A DNA stretch of 60,663 nucleotides from Bacteroidales bacterium (GTDB lineage: Bacteria; Bacteroidota; Bacteroidia; Bacteroidales; Paludibacteraceae). Made by a program: the position numbers and the translations under genes. This document shows, piece by piece, positions 53,176-60,663 of the stretch (position 1 is its first letter; every line of letters starts with the position of its first letter). The stretch spans positions 1-60,663 of the forward strand of contig JALFGC010000106.1 of the NCBI GenBank assembly GCA_022777485.1, in the 5' to 3' direction. A model generated the notes under the pieces. The model was not told where the DNA came from, ran no database searches, and saw only the letters and a program-made list of their open reading frames with translations.

Positions 53176-54513
53176 ATGAGTCAAGTTGTTACGCTTCGTC
53201 GAGACCTTCTTTCGACCAAGGAGATGGAGGCATGGATGGCACGCATACGGGAGGATGTGGCGCGTTATCGTCGTGTGGAACAATCCGCCGAACTGAAAGA
53301 GTTCCGCGCGTTGCAGAAGGTGGTGGAGACCGCCGCTTTCCAAGAGAAGAAGCATATCCTGCTCACGCGAAAGTACTGGGATACGGAGGAGTTTAAGAAA
53401 CTGGCGCGACTGCATGTGCTCCGTAACCATGCCCCCGCCGTGCATGGCTATTTGTTGTACCATGTGAACGAGACCCTGCGTAACTACCTTGCGTTTGCCG
53501 AAAGCGAGGACTATCCGAAGTTACAGGACAAAGAGGCGGTGAAGGCGTCGGCGGAATTGCGGCGTTATAAACTGATAGATAGGTCGCTGACGCTGCGCAA
53601 CTATCGCCGTTGTGAAGCGACGGAGGCGGTGAAGGAGTACAGGGCGCTGGTGGCAGAGACCGCTACGGAGGACTTCCAAACGCGCCGCGCCTTCTGGTCG
53701 AACTCCAAGCGTTGGTATACCACGCCGGAGAGCCAACAGGACGCTCGCTACATGGCGTTGAAAGAGACCGAGGACATCCGTTTCTTCATGGCGCAAGACC
53801 CGAAGCAGATTGCCGAGTGGGAGCGCTATAAGCAGACGCTGAACGACGATTTTGCGCAGGGAAATTGGCAGGACGGCAACTGGGAAGCGGGCTTCTACTA
53901 CACCAACCCCAACCTGAAAACCGACCACTCGTATGTGAACGAGCAGCAGGCGAACAACCACGGCAAGAATGTGCGTGTGCAGGACAGTGTGCTGAGCGTG
54001 GAACTGCACAAGGAGGAGGCAACGGCATCGGCTTGGCACCCTGTGAAAGGCTTTGTGCAGCAGGCGTTCCACTATACGGGCGACGTGGTGCAGACCGGTA
54101 AGAAATTCCAACAGACTGAGGGTCTGTTCATGGCGAAAGTGCGTTTCTCTGGCGGTGCCAACGGCGCGATGTACTTGGGTACGGGCGAGCGACTGCCGCT
54201 CATCACCTTGGCGCAATGGAACGGCAAGCAGGTGGCGGTCGGTGTGCGCACCGCTAAGGGGACGGAGACCACCGGCAAGCAGGTGGTATTGCAGGGAATG
54301 AATGCCGGCAAGTGGCTGATATACAGTGTGATGGTAACGGCAAAGGAGATAGCATGGTATGTGAATAACCAAGAGGTGCTGCGCGTGCCGAACACGACGA
54401 AAAACACTGCTTTCTACCCCGCTATGGCAGCCTACTTGCCCGACCAAGCCAAAGCCGCCACGGGCAAGGTGGAGGTTGATTGGGTGAAAGCATACACTTA
54501 TTTGACAATTTGA
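53176..54513 (+). CDS. Unknown protein: helical repeats plus lectin-like domain
   Basis: 445 residues, no signal peptide. Residues about 1-225 are helical and internally repeated. YRRVEQSAELKEFRALQKVV at about 32 aligns with YRRCEATEAVKEYRALVAET at about 147, each followed by FQ, then R-x-Y-x-T-x-E and A-R-x-x-x-L; shorter units lie between. Residues about 225-445 form a beta-rich domain with FYYTNPNLKTDHSYVNEQQ, LFMAKVRFSGGANGAMYLG and WLIYSVMVTAKEIAWYVNN, as in concanavalin-like GH16 or LamG sandwiches, but I see no GH16 ExDxxE site. The last residues YLTI and the stop lie inside the right inverted repeat. I do not recognise the whole protein. Confidence 0.75.
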   Translation: MSQVVTLRRDLLSTKEMEAWMARIREDVARYRRVEQSAELKEFRALQKVVETAAFQEKKHILLTRKYWDTEEFKKLARLHVLRNHAPAVHGYLLYHVNETLRNYLAFAESEDYPKLQDKEAVKASAELRRYKLIDRSLTLRNYRRCEATEAVKEYRALVAETATEDFQTRRAFWSNSKRWYTTPESQQDARYMALKETEDIRFFMAQDPKQIAEWERYKQTLNDDFAQGNWQDGNWEAGFYYTNPNLKTDHSYVNEQQANNHGKNVRVQDSVLSVELHKEEATASAWHPVKGFVQQAFHYTGDVVQTGKKFQQTEGLFMAKVRFSGGANGAMYLGTGERLPLITLAQWNGKQVAVGVRTAKGTETTGKQVVLQGMNAGKWLIYSVMVTAKEIAWYVNNQEVLRVPNTTKNTAFYPAMAAYLPDQAKAATGKVEVDWVKAYTYLTI

Positions 54514-54533
54514 CAATTTACTATTTGACAATT
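54501..54533. repeat. Right inverted repeat flanking the 445-residue gene
   Basis: TTTGACAATTTGACAATTTA then CTATTTGACAATT; the reverse complement of 53136-53168 with three mismatches. It includes the last four codons and stop of the gene, and a further TTTGACAATTTA follows. Confidence 0.8.
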
Positions 54534-54582
54534 CCTATTTGACAATTTACCAGATCGTTCACAATAATTGTAAAATAACCCC

Positions 54583-55368
54583 ATGTTTCTGATAGCAGGA
54601 CCTTGTGCGATAGAGAGCCGCGAGACGGTGATTGAGACGGCTCGCGTGCTGAAAGCTGTGTGCGGAGAGTTAGGCATACGGCTGTATTTCAAGTCGTCCT
54701 TCGACAAAGCCAACCGCACCTCGTGCTCGGCGCGCGGCGTGGGGATAGAGCGCGGGCTGGAGATACTGTCGGAAGTGAAGCAGACCTATGGGCTGCCCAT
54801 CCTGACCGATGTGCACGAGAGTTGGCAGTGTGCGCCCGTGGCGGAGGTGGCAGATGTGTTGCAGATACCGGCTTTCCTATCGCGCCAGACCGACCTGCTG
54901 CTGGCGGCAGCGCGGACGGGCAGAGTGGTGAATGTGAAGAAGGGACAGTTCATGGCGCCATGGGACATGCGCGGCGTGGTAGAGAAGATAGGCTCGGTGC
55001 CCTCCGAAAAACCCGTGCAGCAGAGGCTGTGGCTGACGGAGCGCGGGTCGTCGTTTGGATACGGCAATATCGTGGTGGACATGACCTCGCTGGTGCGAAT
55101 GCGCGAGTACGGCTGCCCCGTAGTGTTCGACGCGACGCACGCTGTGCAGCAGCCCTCGAGCCAAGCGGGAGTAACGGGTGGCAACCGCGCGATGGTGCCG
55201 CACCTCGTGCGGGCAGCAGTGGCGGTGGGCATTGACGGGCTATTCCTCGAGGTGCATCCCGACCCCGACAAAGCCATCTCCGATGCCGCTAACCAACTGA
55301 AACTGTGTGATATAAAAGACCTACTTCGCCAAGTGCTGGCGATAGATAATCTCAATAAGACATTATGA
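54583..55368 (+). CDS. kdsA: 3-deoxy-8-phosphooctulonate synthase
   Basis: 261 residues. IAGPCAIESRE at the start, KSSFDKANRTS, GLPILTDVHE, QIPAFLSRQTDLL, VNVKKGQFMAPWDM, ERGSSFGYGNIVVDM and FDATHAVQQPS are all hallmark KdsA segments. It condenses arabinose-5-phosphate with PEP to Kdo-8-phosphate, for lipopolysaccharide core. The next gene supplies arabinose-5-phosphate and overlaps by ATGA. This is a two-gene Kdo unit. Confidence 0.97.
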   Translation: MFLIAGPCAIESRETVIETARVLKAVCGELGIRLYFKSSFDKANRTSCSARGVGIERGLEILSEVKQTYGLPILTDVHESWQCAPVAEVADVLQIPAFLSRQTDLLLAAARTGRVVNVKKGQFMAPWDMRGVVEKIGSVPSEKPVQQRLWLTERGSSFGYGNIVVDMTSLVRMREYGCPVVFDATHAVQQPSSQAGVTGGNRAMVPHLVRAAVAVGIDGLFLEVHPDPDKAISDAANQLKLCDIKDLLRQVLAIDNLNKTL

Positions 55369-56315
55369 CTTATTCCGAAAGAGCGAAGGAGATATTTGCA
55401 GAAGAGATAACGGAGTTGGAGAAACTCGGGCTGTCCATCGACGAGCGCTTTGACGAAGCTGTGGAGATGATTTATGCCTGCCGCGGCAAACTGGTGGTGA
55501 TGGGTATCGGCAAGACCGGTATCATCGGGCACAAGATTGCTTCTTCGTTGGCTTCCACCGGCACATCAGCCATCTTTGTGAACGCTGTCGAGGCAGTGCA
55601 CGGCGATTTGGGCATGGTGAGCCGAGAAGATGTGGTGATGTTGGTGAGCAATAGCGGCAGCACCAACGAGATACTCAATGTGATAGCTCCGCTCCGTAAT
55701 ATCGGTTGTCGCATTATCGCCATGACGGGAGACATAAAATCCCCGCTGGCGCAGCAGGCTGACCTAACCCTTTCTATCCATGTGGACAAAGAGGCATGCC
55801 CGCTCGGACTGGCACCTACCACATCCACTACCGCGACGGCGCTCATGGGAGACGCGCTGACCGTCTGCCTCATGGAGAAACGACATTTCAAGGCGGAGAA
55901 CTTCGCGGTCTATCACCCGGGCGGAGCGCTCGGAAGACGCCTGCTCGCAAGGGTGCAGAACCGTATGCAACAGAGTGTACCCCGCGTGCAGGTAACGACA
56001 CCCTTCCGCGAACTCGTCGGCGAGATGACGGACAAACACCTCGGCATGACCATGGTTTACGACGGAGAGCAATGCGTGGGTATCATCACCGACGGCGACC
56101 TCCGACGCGCGATACAGAAATACGAAGACCTCCATATCGTGGCGCGCGACATGATGACCCCGTCGTACAAGCGTATCCACAAAGACGCCTTGCTCACCGA
56201 CGCGCTCGCCATCATGGACCGTTACAACATCACCACGCTGGCGGTAACCGAGACGCCCCAAACGGAGCCCATCATCGGTATTATCTCCATACACCATATC
56301 ATTGATTTCGTGTAG
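55365..56315 (+). CDS. kdsD: Arabinose-5-phosphate isomerase (KpsF/KdsD)
   Basis: 316 residues. The SIS domain (about 35-180) has VVMGIGKTGIIGHKIASSLASTGT, HGDLGM, LVSNSGSTNEIL and TTSTTATALMGDAL; YHPGGALGRRLL leads to two CBS domains (about 205-316). It makes arabinose-5-phosphate from ribulose-5-phosphate. Pairing with kdsA supports this over a GutQ role. Confidence 0.93.
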   Translation: MTYSERAKEIFAEEITELEKLGLSIDERFDEAVEMIYACRGKLVVMGIGKTGIIGHKIASSLASTGTSAIFVNAVEAVHGDLGMVSREDVVMLVSNSGSTNEILNVIAPLRNIGCRIIAMTGDIKSPLAQQADLTLSIHVDKEACPLGLAPTTSTTATALMGDALTVCLMEKRHFKAENFAVYHPGGALGRRLLARVQNRMQQSVPRVQVTTPFRELVGEMTDKHLGMTMVYDGEQCVGIITDGDLRRAIQKYEDLHIVARDMMTPSYKRIHKDALLTDALAIMDRYNITTLAVTETPQTEPIIGIISIHHIIDFV

Positions 56316-56451
56316 CGACATCGTCTCTCCGAAGTCGAATACCCCTGCGCCATAACGCAAGCACCAACAGGGCGACATAACGCAATCTTGTGTCGCGGGG
56401 TCAAGATGTATTTCATTTTTTTACTTGAAAAGTATTTGAGTGTGTGAACTC

Positions 56452-56535
56452 GTGAACGCGTGAACAGCACTTCCTAATAAATATTACCGCGCGCACACGC
56501 ATATATTATTAGGAAACTGCTGTTCACGCGTTCAC
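56452..56535. repeat. Long palindrome with alternating purine-pyrimidine loop, copy 2
   Basis: Left arm 56452-56480 and right arm 56506-56535 pair over about 29 bp with one small mismatch. The loop holds CCGCGCGCACACGCATATA. The inner arm CAGCAGTTTCCTAA (read on the minus strand) equals that of copy 1, but the outer arms are GTGAACGCGTGAA instead of GAGACAGC units. It is inverted relative to copy 1. It lies in the 320-bp spacer after kdsD, which otherwise holds only the promoter at its end. Confidence 0.85.
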
Positions 56536-56629
56536 CCCTCTTCCCCCTTCCCGCGTATCCCCCGCTTAGGGCGGGTGGGTTTCCCTCGGTCCCTACACAT
56601 CAACCGAAATAAAAAAATCGCAACAAACG

Positions 56630-56661
56630 CTTGCACATATGCAAAAAATGTCGTACCTTTG
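56630..56661 (+). promoter_or_regulatory. Promoter before the truncated surface protein
   Basis: CTTG (56630-56633), 20 bp, TACCTTTG (56654-56661). The open frame that follows extends up into it, so translation must begin further down. Confidence 0.7.
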
Positions 56662-56710
56662 CACCGCATCTTGCAAACGCAAATTCGATAGCGTGCAGTA
56701 CAATGTGCGT

Positions 56711-57661
56711 ATGTGGTACGCTGTGCCCACCTCAACACAAACCATTGACTTAGGCGAGATTACCGACACCAAGTTCGTGAACGCCATGGCTACCATGGGC
56801 GTGTACCAATTGGTCGGAGCCACCCAGGACAGTACCTATACCCTTGCCTTCTGCGCAGAAGCGCCGATGGATGTGGAAGGAGAATACGAGAACAACGGTA
56901 TGTTTCAAAGCAACCTCCGCGCGCAATACACATGGATTAAGGAGAAAGTAACAGGCAGATATCTAAATGTGATGAAGGCTAAAGTAACCGTTACCATGGA
57001 CCAAACAACAGGGGACATCAATGCGAACGGCTACTATGTCTGCGACGATGAGAAGCAGTATAACTTCACGCTCAAGGCAAAATATGAGCGCAGACACATC
57101 GCCTACGACATGCAAGACACGCCGCTCGACCTAACCTTCACCTCGCAAACACATACATTTACAATAGATACCGAATATCTAAACGAAGGCGCCGTCCTAT
57201 TCGAGGCCATGGGGAAGAATAATGCCGATTACCTCATCTTGCAGTTCTTGCTCGACTCCGCGCAGATAGACCCTCAGACCGCCATCTACCCGGGCGAATA
57301 CAGTATTGACGATAGTTATGTGGCGGGCACCGTAACCGCTGGAGACTTCAACGGAACCAGCATATACCCCAGTTTCTTCGGCAAGATTTCCTCACAGGGT
57401 ATCAGTACCAAGGGGCTGTATTTCTTGGTGGAGGGCACCGTAATGGTTGAGAAACTGAACGAACATGACTTGCATATCGTCTTGGAAGCAATCAACTCCT
57501 ATGAGGTGCCGGTGAAGATAGATATCAACACCGCAACCACTGACATCCACCACGCGGAAGCGCAGCACGCAGAAACACGCAAGTTCCTGAAAAACGGACA
57601 GGTATTCATCCAACGAGGAGAAAACATCTATTCCGTCTTGGGCAATGCCGTAAAGCAATAG
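56711..57661 (+). CDS. N-terminally truncated surface protein with C-terminal GQ-RG-YSVLG motif
   Basis: 316 residues from the first ATG after the predicted transcript start; the frame is open up to 56639. It has no signal peptide and begins in the middle of what looks like a beta-domain (MWYAVPTSTQTIDLGEIT). The body is beta-rich, with KVTVTMDQTTGDINANGYYVCDD and DTEYLNEGAVLFEA, a pattern of Bacteroidales exported lipocalin-like repeats. The last 25 residues (KFLKNGQVFIQRG, then IYSVLGNAVKQ) match the end of the 925-residue secreted protein. The likely reading is that a deletion joined a promoter to the 3' part of a secreted-protein gene, so it may be a pseudogene. Confidence 0.6.
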   Translation: MWYAVPTSTQTIDLGEITDTKFVNAMATMGVYQLVGATQDSTYTLAFCAEAPMDVEGEYENNGMFQSNLRAQYTWIKEKVTGRYLNVMKAKVTVTMDQTTGDINANGYYVCDDEKQYNFTLKAKYERRHIAYDMQDTPLDLTFTSQTHTFTIDTEYLNEGAVLFEAMGKNNADYLILQFLLDSAQIDPQTAIYPGEYSIDDSYVAGTVTAGDFNGTSIYPSFFGKISSQGISTKGLYFLVEGTVMVEKLNEHDLHIVLEAINSYEVPVKIDINTATTDIHHAEAQHAETRKFLKNGQVFIQRGENIYSVLGNAVKQ

Positions 57662-57668
57662 AAACAAA

Positions 57669-57806
57669 AACAGTACGATTTTTAAGATTTCTCTGCCGCT
57701 TCCCCGAGCCTCCACCCCCGCGTCTTTTTCGCGGGTCTCCCGCGGGTCTCCCGCGGGTCGAAAGCAACCCAAACCCACCCCGAAAATGTCCTATTTTTAA
57801 GATTTC
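57669..57806 (+). repeat. Intergenic repeat element, copy C
   Basis: GTACGATTTTTAAGATTTC (57673-57691), a T-run, three 11-bp CGCGGGTC units (57728-57760), then GTCCTATTTTTAAGATTTC (57788-57806). Same order and orientation relative to the upstream gene as copies A and B. Confidence 0.85.
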
Positions 57807-57900
57807 ACTTCCCGACACCCTATAAACCCCACAAGCCGAGACGCATACCCACACAAGTGAAAGTTGGGACTTACATAGGCAAAAATCAGACTGTTATCAT

Positions 57901-57941
57901 AAAAAAATACACTTTTTCGTATGAAAAAGTGTATTTTTTTT
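57901..57941. terminator. Perfect 18-bp hairpin before the AraC gene
   Basis: An A7-TACAC-T5-C arm (57901-57918), loop GTAT, then G-A5-GTGTA-T8 (57923-57941). The A and T runs on both sides make a strong two-way intrinsic terminator. It insulates the AraC gene from the region to its left. Confidence 0.8.
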
Positions 57942-57973
57942 ACGACTATGCTTAATATATGGAATAATTTTTG

Positions 57974-57981
57974 TATCTTTG
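57974..57981 (+). promoter_or_regulatory. Possible -7 box for the AraC gene
   Basis: TATCTTTG, 40 bp before the start codon. The -33 position reads GCTT, a poor match, as may be expected for a regulated promoter. Confidence 0.45.
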
Positions 57982-58020
57982 CAGACAGAATAAACAATAC
58001 TTCCTTGTAAGAAAAGATTG

Positions 58021-58875
58021 ATGGCTATGGATGAACAGAAGAATATCCCCTTGTTGGATTGCCCCGTGGACTATTTGATTGGCGACGCCAGCGGCAAAGT
58101 GTTGAATGAGTACGGCCGTTTCCCGTGCAAGATTAAGTGTGGCGTATATGCCATCCTTGTGCGAGGTACAGCGCGCGCAACAATCAACATTAACCAGCAT
58201 GAGTTTCGGCAGAACGATGTACTCTTGCTGGAACCTGGCAGTTTTCTGCTGATTCACGAGTTCTCCGAGGACGCTTTGGTCTATTATATCCTTTTCTCTT
58301 CCTCGTTCATGGAGAAGCATGCGTTCAAGAGCCGTATGTCACTCACAGCATTGCGATTGCAGACGCCTATCATCCACATCGGCGACGAGCAGGCAGAGGT
58401 CGTTAGAGAGGCTGCTATGCTGCTAATCAAGGCGATGAACACACGCCCTTCTATGCTCAATTCCGAAAGCATGGTGCATATCTTCAACTTGGTACAAGGC
58501 TTCTACGCATCCCATGCACACCGGCAAGAAGCGGACTTCATCCTGCGACCGCAGGACCGCAAAACACAAATTTATCAAGACTACTGCCAACTTGTGTTGA
58601 AGAACTACCAGAAGTGGCACCATGTGAACCAGTACGCGGACGCTATGCACATCACCTTGCCGCACCTCTGTGCCACCATCAAAGCCGTGAGCGAGAGGAC
58701 CGCTGGCGACATCATCACAGACGCATTGCTCACAGACGCAAAGGCGCAACTGAAGATTACAAACCTGCAAATCAAAGAGATAGCTCTCTCTTTAGGCTTC
58801 GACAATATCGGCTTCTTCAATCGTTTCTTCAAATCGCATGTGGGCGTTACGCCCAAAGCGTATAGAATGGAATAG
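58021..58875 (+). CDS. AraC-family transcriptional regulator
   Basis: 284 residues. The N-terminal half (about 20-140) looks like a cupin sensor with GTARATININQHEFRQNDVLLLEPGSFLLIH. The C-terminal half (about 185-284) is the double helix-turn-helix: YADAMHITLPHLCATIKAVSERTAGDIITDALLTDAKAQL, then LQIKEIALSLGFDNIGFFNRFFKSHVGVTPKAYR, the standard AraC end. The ATG at 58021 is preferred over a TTG directly before it; 58027 is also possible. Its targets and ligand are unknown, and no obvious catabolic cluster is adjacent. Confidence 0.93.
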   Translation: MAMDEQKNIPLLDCPVDYLIGDASGKVLNEYGRFPCKIKCGVYAILVRGTARATININQHEFRQNDVLLLEPGSFLLIHEFSEDALVYYILFSSSFMEKHAFKSRMSLTALRLQTPIIHIGDEQAEVVREAAMLLIKAMNTRPSMLNSESMVHIFNLVQGFYASHAHRQEADFILRPQDRKTQIYQDYCQLVLKNYQKWHHVNQYADAMHITLPHLCATIKAVSERTAGDIITDALLTDAKAQLKITNLQIKEIALSLGFDNIGFFNRFFKSHVGVTPKAYRME

Positions 58876-58905
58876 AGAATGGGGAAATCGAGATAGTGCG
58901 TTCTC

Positions 58906-60663
58906 TCACACTTTCAATTCTTCGTCTGTCAGTACCTTCACCACCCGTTTACCATCGGGGGTGAAGAGGTATGAAGGTAGTGCGAATAGGCTTTTTATCA
59001 AGTTGCGCATTTCTTCTTCGCTCAATACCTTCCCATAGGGAATGGCGGTATCATTGGCAAGCGCCATAGCAATCTGCTTGCGCCACTCTTCTTGCACATT
59101 CGCACTCGTATCGCGCACCGCGTCAAGGATATGCCGAAGTGCCGTTACGCCGTTCTGCTGACCCAACTGCGCAGGCTGGCCGTAGATACTGTAAGAGGTC
59201 TTGCCTAACTGCTCCAAGTCGAAGCCGATATGCCGTAGTTCATCCACCATCGGTGCTATCAGTAGCATGTCTTCGGCACTCAGTTCCAGTACATCCGGAA
59301 ACAGCAGTTTCTGCGTCGTACCTTTCGCTTCCGACAGTTGCTCCATATAGAGACGATAGAGCACGCACGCGTGCGCACGGTGTTGATTGATAATCGCCAA
59401 ACCCCGCTCGGTAGCCAAGAAGATATATTTCCCGCCGTATTGCCACATGGACGAAGACTCTGCGCAACTGTCAAGGAACAAGGTATTCGGATACTCGATA
59501 GCCGTCCCAGAGTCCGGGCTATTTAGTCTTTCTTCCTTTATCCTTAATCCTTTATCCATCGGATACAACTGCTCCCATCCTGACGGAGAATTGTTGCTGT
59601 AAGGCTGATTTCGTAATCCTTTATCCACACGGAAAGGATTGTAGTTCGGGTCTATCAACCGTTGGGGCGCACTCGTCGGGCGGCTGCCATCTGGAAGCGG
59701 CATATCTATCGCCCCCTCACGGTTGAAATCAATGGTCGGAGCAAGCGAGAACTTGCCCAACGCCTCTCGCACCGAAGCCAAGAGTATCTGAAAGATAGCC
59801 TGCTCATCGGCAAACTTTATCTCCGTCTTCGTGGGATGGATATTCACATCAATAGACTGCGGACTGATGTCGAAATAGATGAAGAAAGAGGGCTGATACT
59901 CCCCGGGGAGCATGCCGGAGTACGCCGTCATCACGGCTTTCTGAAAATACGGATGGCGCATATAGCGCCCGTTCACAAAGAAATACTGCTGTGCGTTCTT
60001 CCCCGTCGCCTCTGGCTTTGCGACAAACCCGTGTATAGAAACAAGGTCCGTATCCGTGCGTATCTCCACTAAATTGGAGGTGTATTGCCGACCCGTCCCT
60101 TTCCCGAACACGCTCTCGATACGCTGTTTCTCTGTACCCGATGGCAACTCGCTGAGTATCTCATCGTTATGCACAAAGGTGAACTGCACCTGCGGATACA
60201 CCAGCACTATTCGATAGAAGTCCGTCAGCAGGTTCCGTAACTCGGTCTGGTCCGTCTTGAGGAACTTACGCCGAACAGGCACATTGTAAAAAAGGTTCTT
60301 CACCCGTATGTTCGTACCCTCAGGACACTGGCAAGGCTCTTGGTACAGCACCTCCGAACCCGCTATCTCCAGCCTCGTGCCCATCTCATCTTCCGCGCGG
60401 CGCGTGCTTACCTCCACTTGCGCCACGGCGCATATACTCGCCAGGGCTTCCCCGCGAAAACCCATCGTGCGAAGTGCAAACAAATCGGCAGCCTCGCGTA
60501 TCTTCGATGTCGCATGCCGCTCAAACGCCATCCGAACATCCGTCTCGCTCATCCCCTTCCCGTTGTCCACCACCTGAAGCAACGTCCGCCCCGCATCGCG
60601 CACCACCACTTGTATCCGGCTCGCACCCGCGTCCAAACTGTTCTCCACCAACTCTTTCAGACA
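58906..60663 (-). CDS. mutL: DNA mismatch repair protein MutL (partial, 5' end beyond window)
   Basis: 585 codons are visible and the frame continues past the right edge (CLKELVENSLDAGAS is coded up to 60663). The GHKL ATPase has ELVENSLDAGA, VVDNGKGM and MGFRGEALASI. The transducer region has FYNVPVRRKFLK, FFVNGRYMRHP and VDVNIHPTKTEIKF. The C-terminal dimer domain ends LTDEELKV. No DQHAxxERxxYE endonuclease motif is seen (NQHRAHACVLY stands near its usual place), so it may lack nicking activity. The linker carries two copies of DKGLR coded by a reiterated ATCCTTTATCC sequence. Confidence 0.95.
   Translation of the reverse strand, partial: CLKELVENSLDAGASRIQVVVRDAGRTLLQVVDNGKGMSETDVRMAFERHATSKIREAADLFALRTMGFRGEALASICAVAQVEVSTRRAEDEMGTRLEIAGSEVLYQEPCQCPEGTNIRVKNLFYNVPVRRKFLKTDQTELRNLLTDFYRIVLVYPQVQFTFVHNDEILSELPSGTEKQRIESVFGKGTGRQYTSNLVEIRTDTDLVSIHGFVAKPEATGKNAQQYFFVNGRYMRHPYFQKAVMTAYSGMLPGEYQPSFFIYFDISPQSIDVNIHPTKTEIKFADEQAIFQILLASVREALGKFSLAPTIDFNREGAIDMPLPDGSRPTSAPQRLIDPNYNPFRVDKGLRNQPYSNNSPSGWEQLYPMDKGLRIKEERLNSPDSGTAIEYPNTLFLDSCAESSSMWQYGGKYIFLATERGLAIINQHRAHACVLYRLYMEQLSEAKGTTQKLLFPDVLELSAEDMLLIAPMVDELRHIGFDLEQLGKTSYSIYGQPAQLGQQNGVTALRHILDAVRDTSANVQEEWRKQIAMALANDTAIPYGKVLSEEEMRNLIKSLFALPSYLFTPDGKRVVKVLTDEELKV
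59533..59627. repeat. Reiterated TCCTTTATCC segments in the mutL linker
   Basis: TCCTTTATCCTTAATCCTTT (59534 on) and TAATCCTTTATCC (59615 on) code for two DKGLR stretches. Similar reiteration (TTTATCCTTTGTCCTTTATC) stands before the EEP gene at 12568-12590, outside coding sequence. Confidence 0.6.

Overview
The window looks like a chromosomal segment of a Bacteroidales bacterium of roughly 50% GC. Three things point there. Nearly every promoter I can see has the Bacteroidota form (TTTG, 19-20 bp, TAnnTTTG). Several genes are lineage markers: porX, DUF4270 and DUF4294 proteins, an OstA-like protein, and a glycogen-synthase N-terminal protein beside panC. Starts lack clear Shine-Dalgarno sequences. 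I cannot place the family or genus. I see no rRNA, tRNA, CRISPR array, prophage or intact insertion sequence.

Layout. 1-1027 is a recombination scar: the end of an HNH nuclease gene, a second broken copy of that end, and a broken copy of the 3' end of the flavoprotein gene at 5.2-6.7 kb. 1028-3659 (minus) is a glycan-decoration operon (GtrA, GT2, GT-C) behind a long structured leader. 4049-8911 (minus) holds glf, a CrtI-like oxidoreductase, nadB and a cysteine-doublet peptide. 9034-16202 (plus) holds a PASTA protein, rluD, porX, an interrupted EEP phosphatase, ychF and a Ca/Na antiporter. 16172-23410 (minus) is a compact surface-polysaccharide operon: Wzz, flippase, EpsG-like polymerase, Stealth phosphotransferase and three glycosyltransferases. 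23529-33087 (minus) has a MurG-like protein and a radical SAM protein, then a tight operon ribD, lipoprotein, surA, ostA-like, beta-barrel, dnaG. 33273-34587 (plus) is prmC-recX. 34933-42491 (minus) has a 925-residue surface protein, DUF4294, proS, pdxB and panC. 42701-45045 (plus) is a GlgA N-terminal protein and a DUF4270 lipoprotein. 45246-49661 (minus) has a SPASM protein, rpiB, a C69 dipeptidase, a YafQ-type toxin-antitoxin pair and a 5'-nucleotidase C-terminal half. 50261-58875 (plus) has gyrB, a LOG protein, an unknown repeat/lectin-like protein, kdsA, kdsD, a truncated surface protein and an AraC regulator. mutL (minus) runs off the right end.

Working together: glf, the Wzx/Wzy/Wzz cluster, Stealth, kdsA/kdsD, surA and the OstA-like protein all serve the outer surface and envelope. 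PorX belongs to type IX secretion control, and two surface proteins share a C-terminal motif that could be a sorting signal for it.

The unexpected layer is repetitive DNA. I see: (1) covarying hairpin repeats filling the spacers directly before three start codons; (2) a roughly 130-bp element bounded by a 19-nt motif and carrying 11-bp GC repeats, three copies plus a solo motif; (3) tandem arrays at seven loci, of unrelated sequence, all with an 11-bp period; (4) two very long palindromes with alternating purine-pyrimidine loops; (5) palindromes or short repeats lying in frame inside crtI, porX, ribD, prmC, pdxB and mutL. None matches an element I can name. These are the best candidates for something undescribed. 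Coordinates and motifs were read by eye; statements about homologues come from general family knowledge, not from a search.
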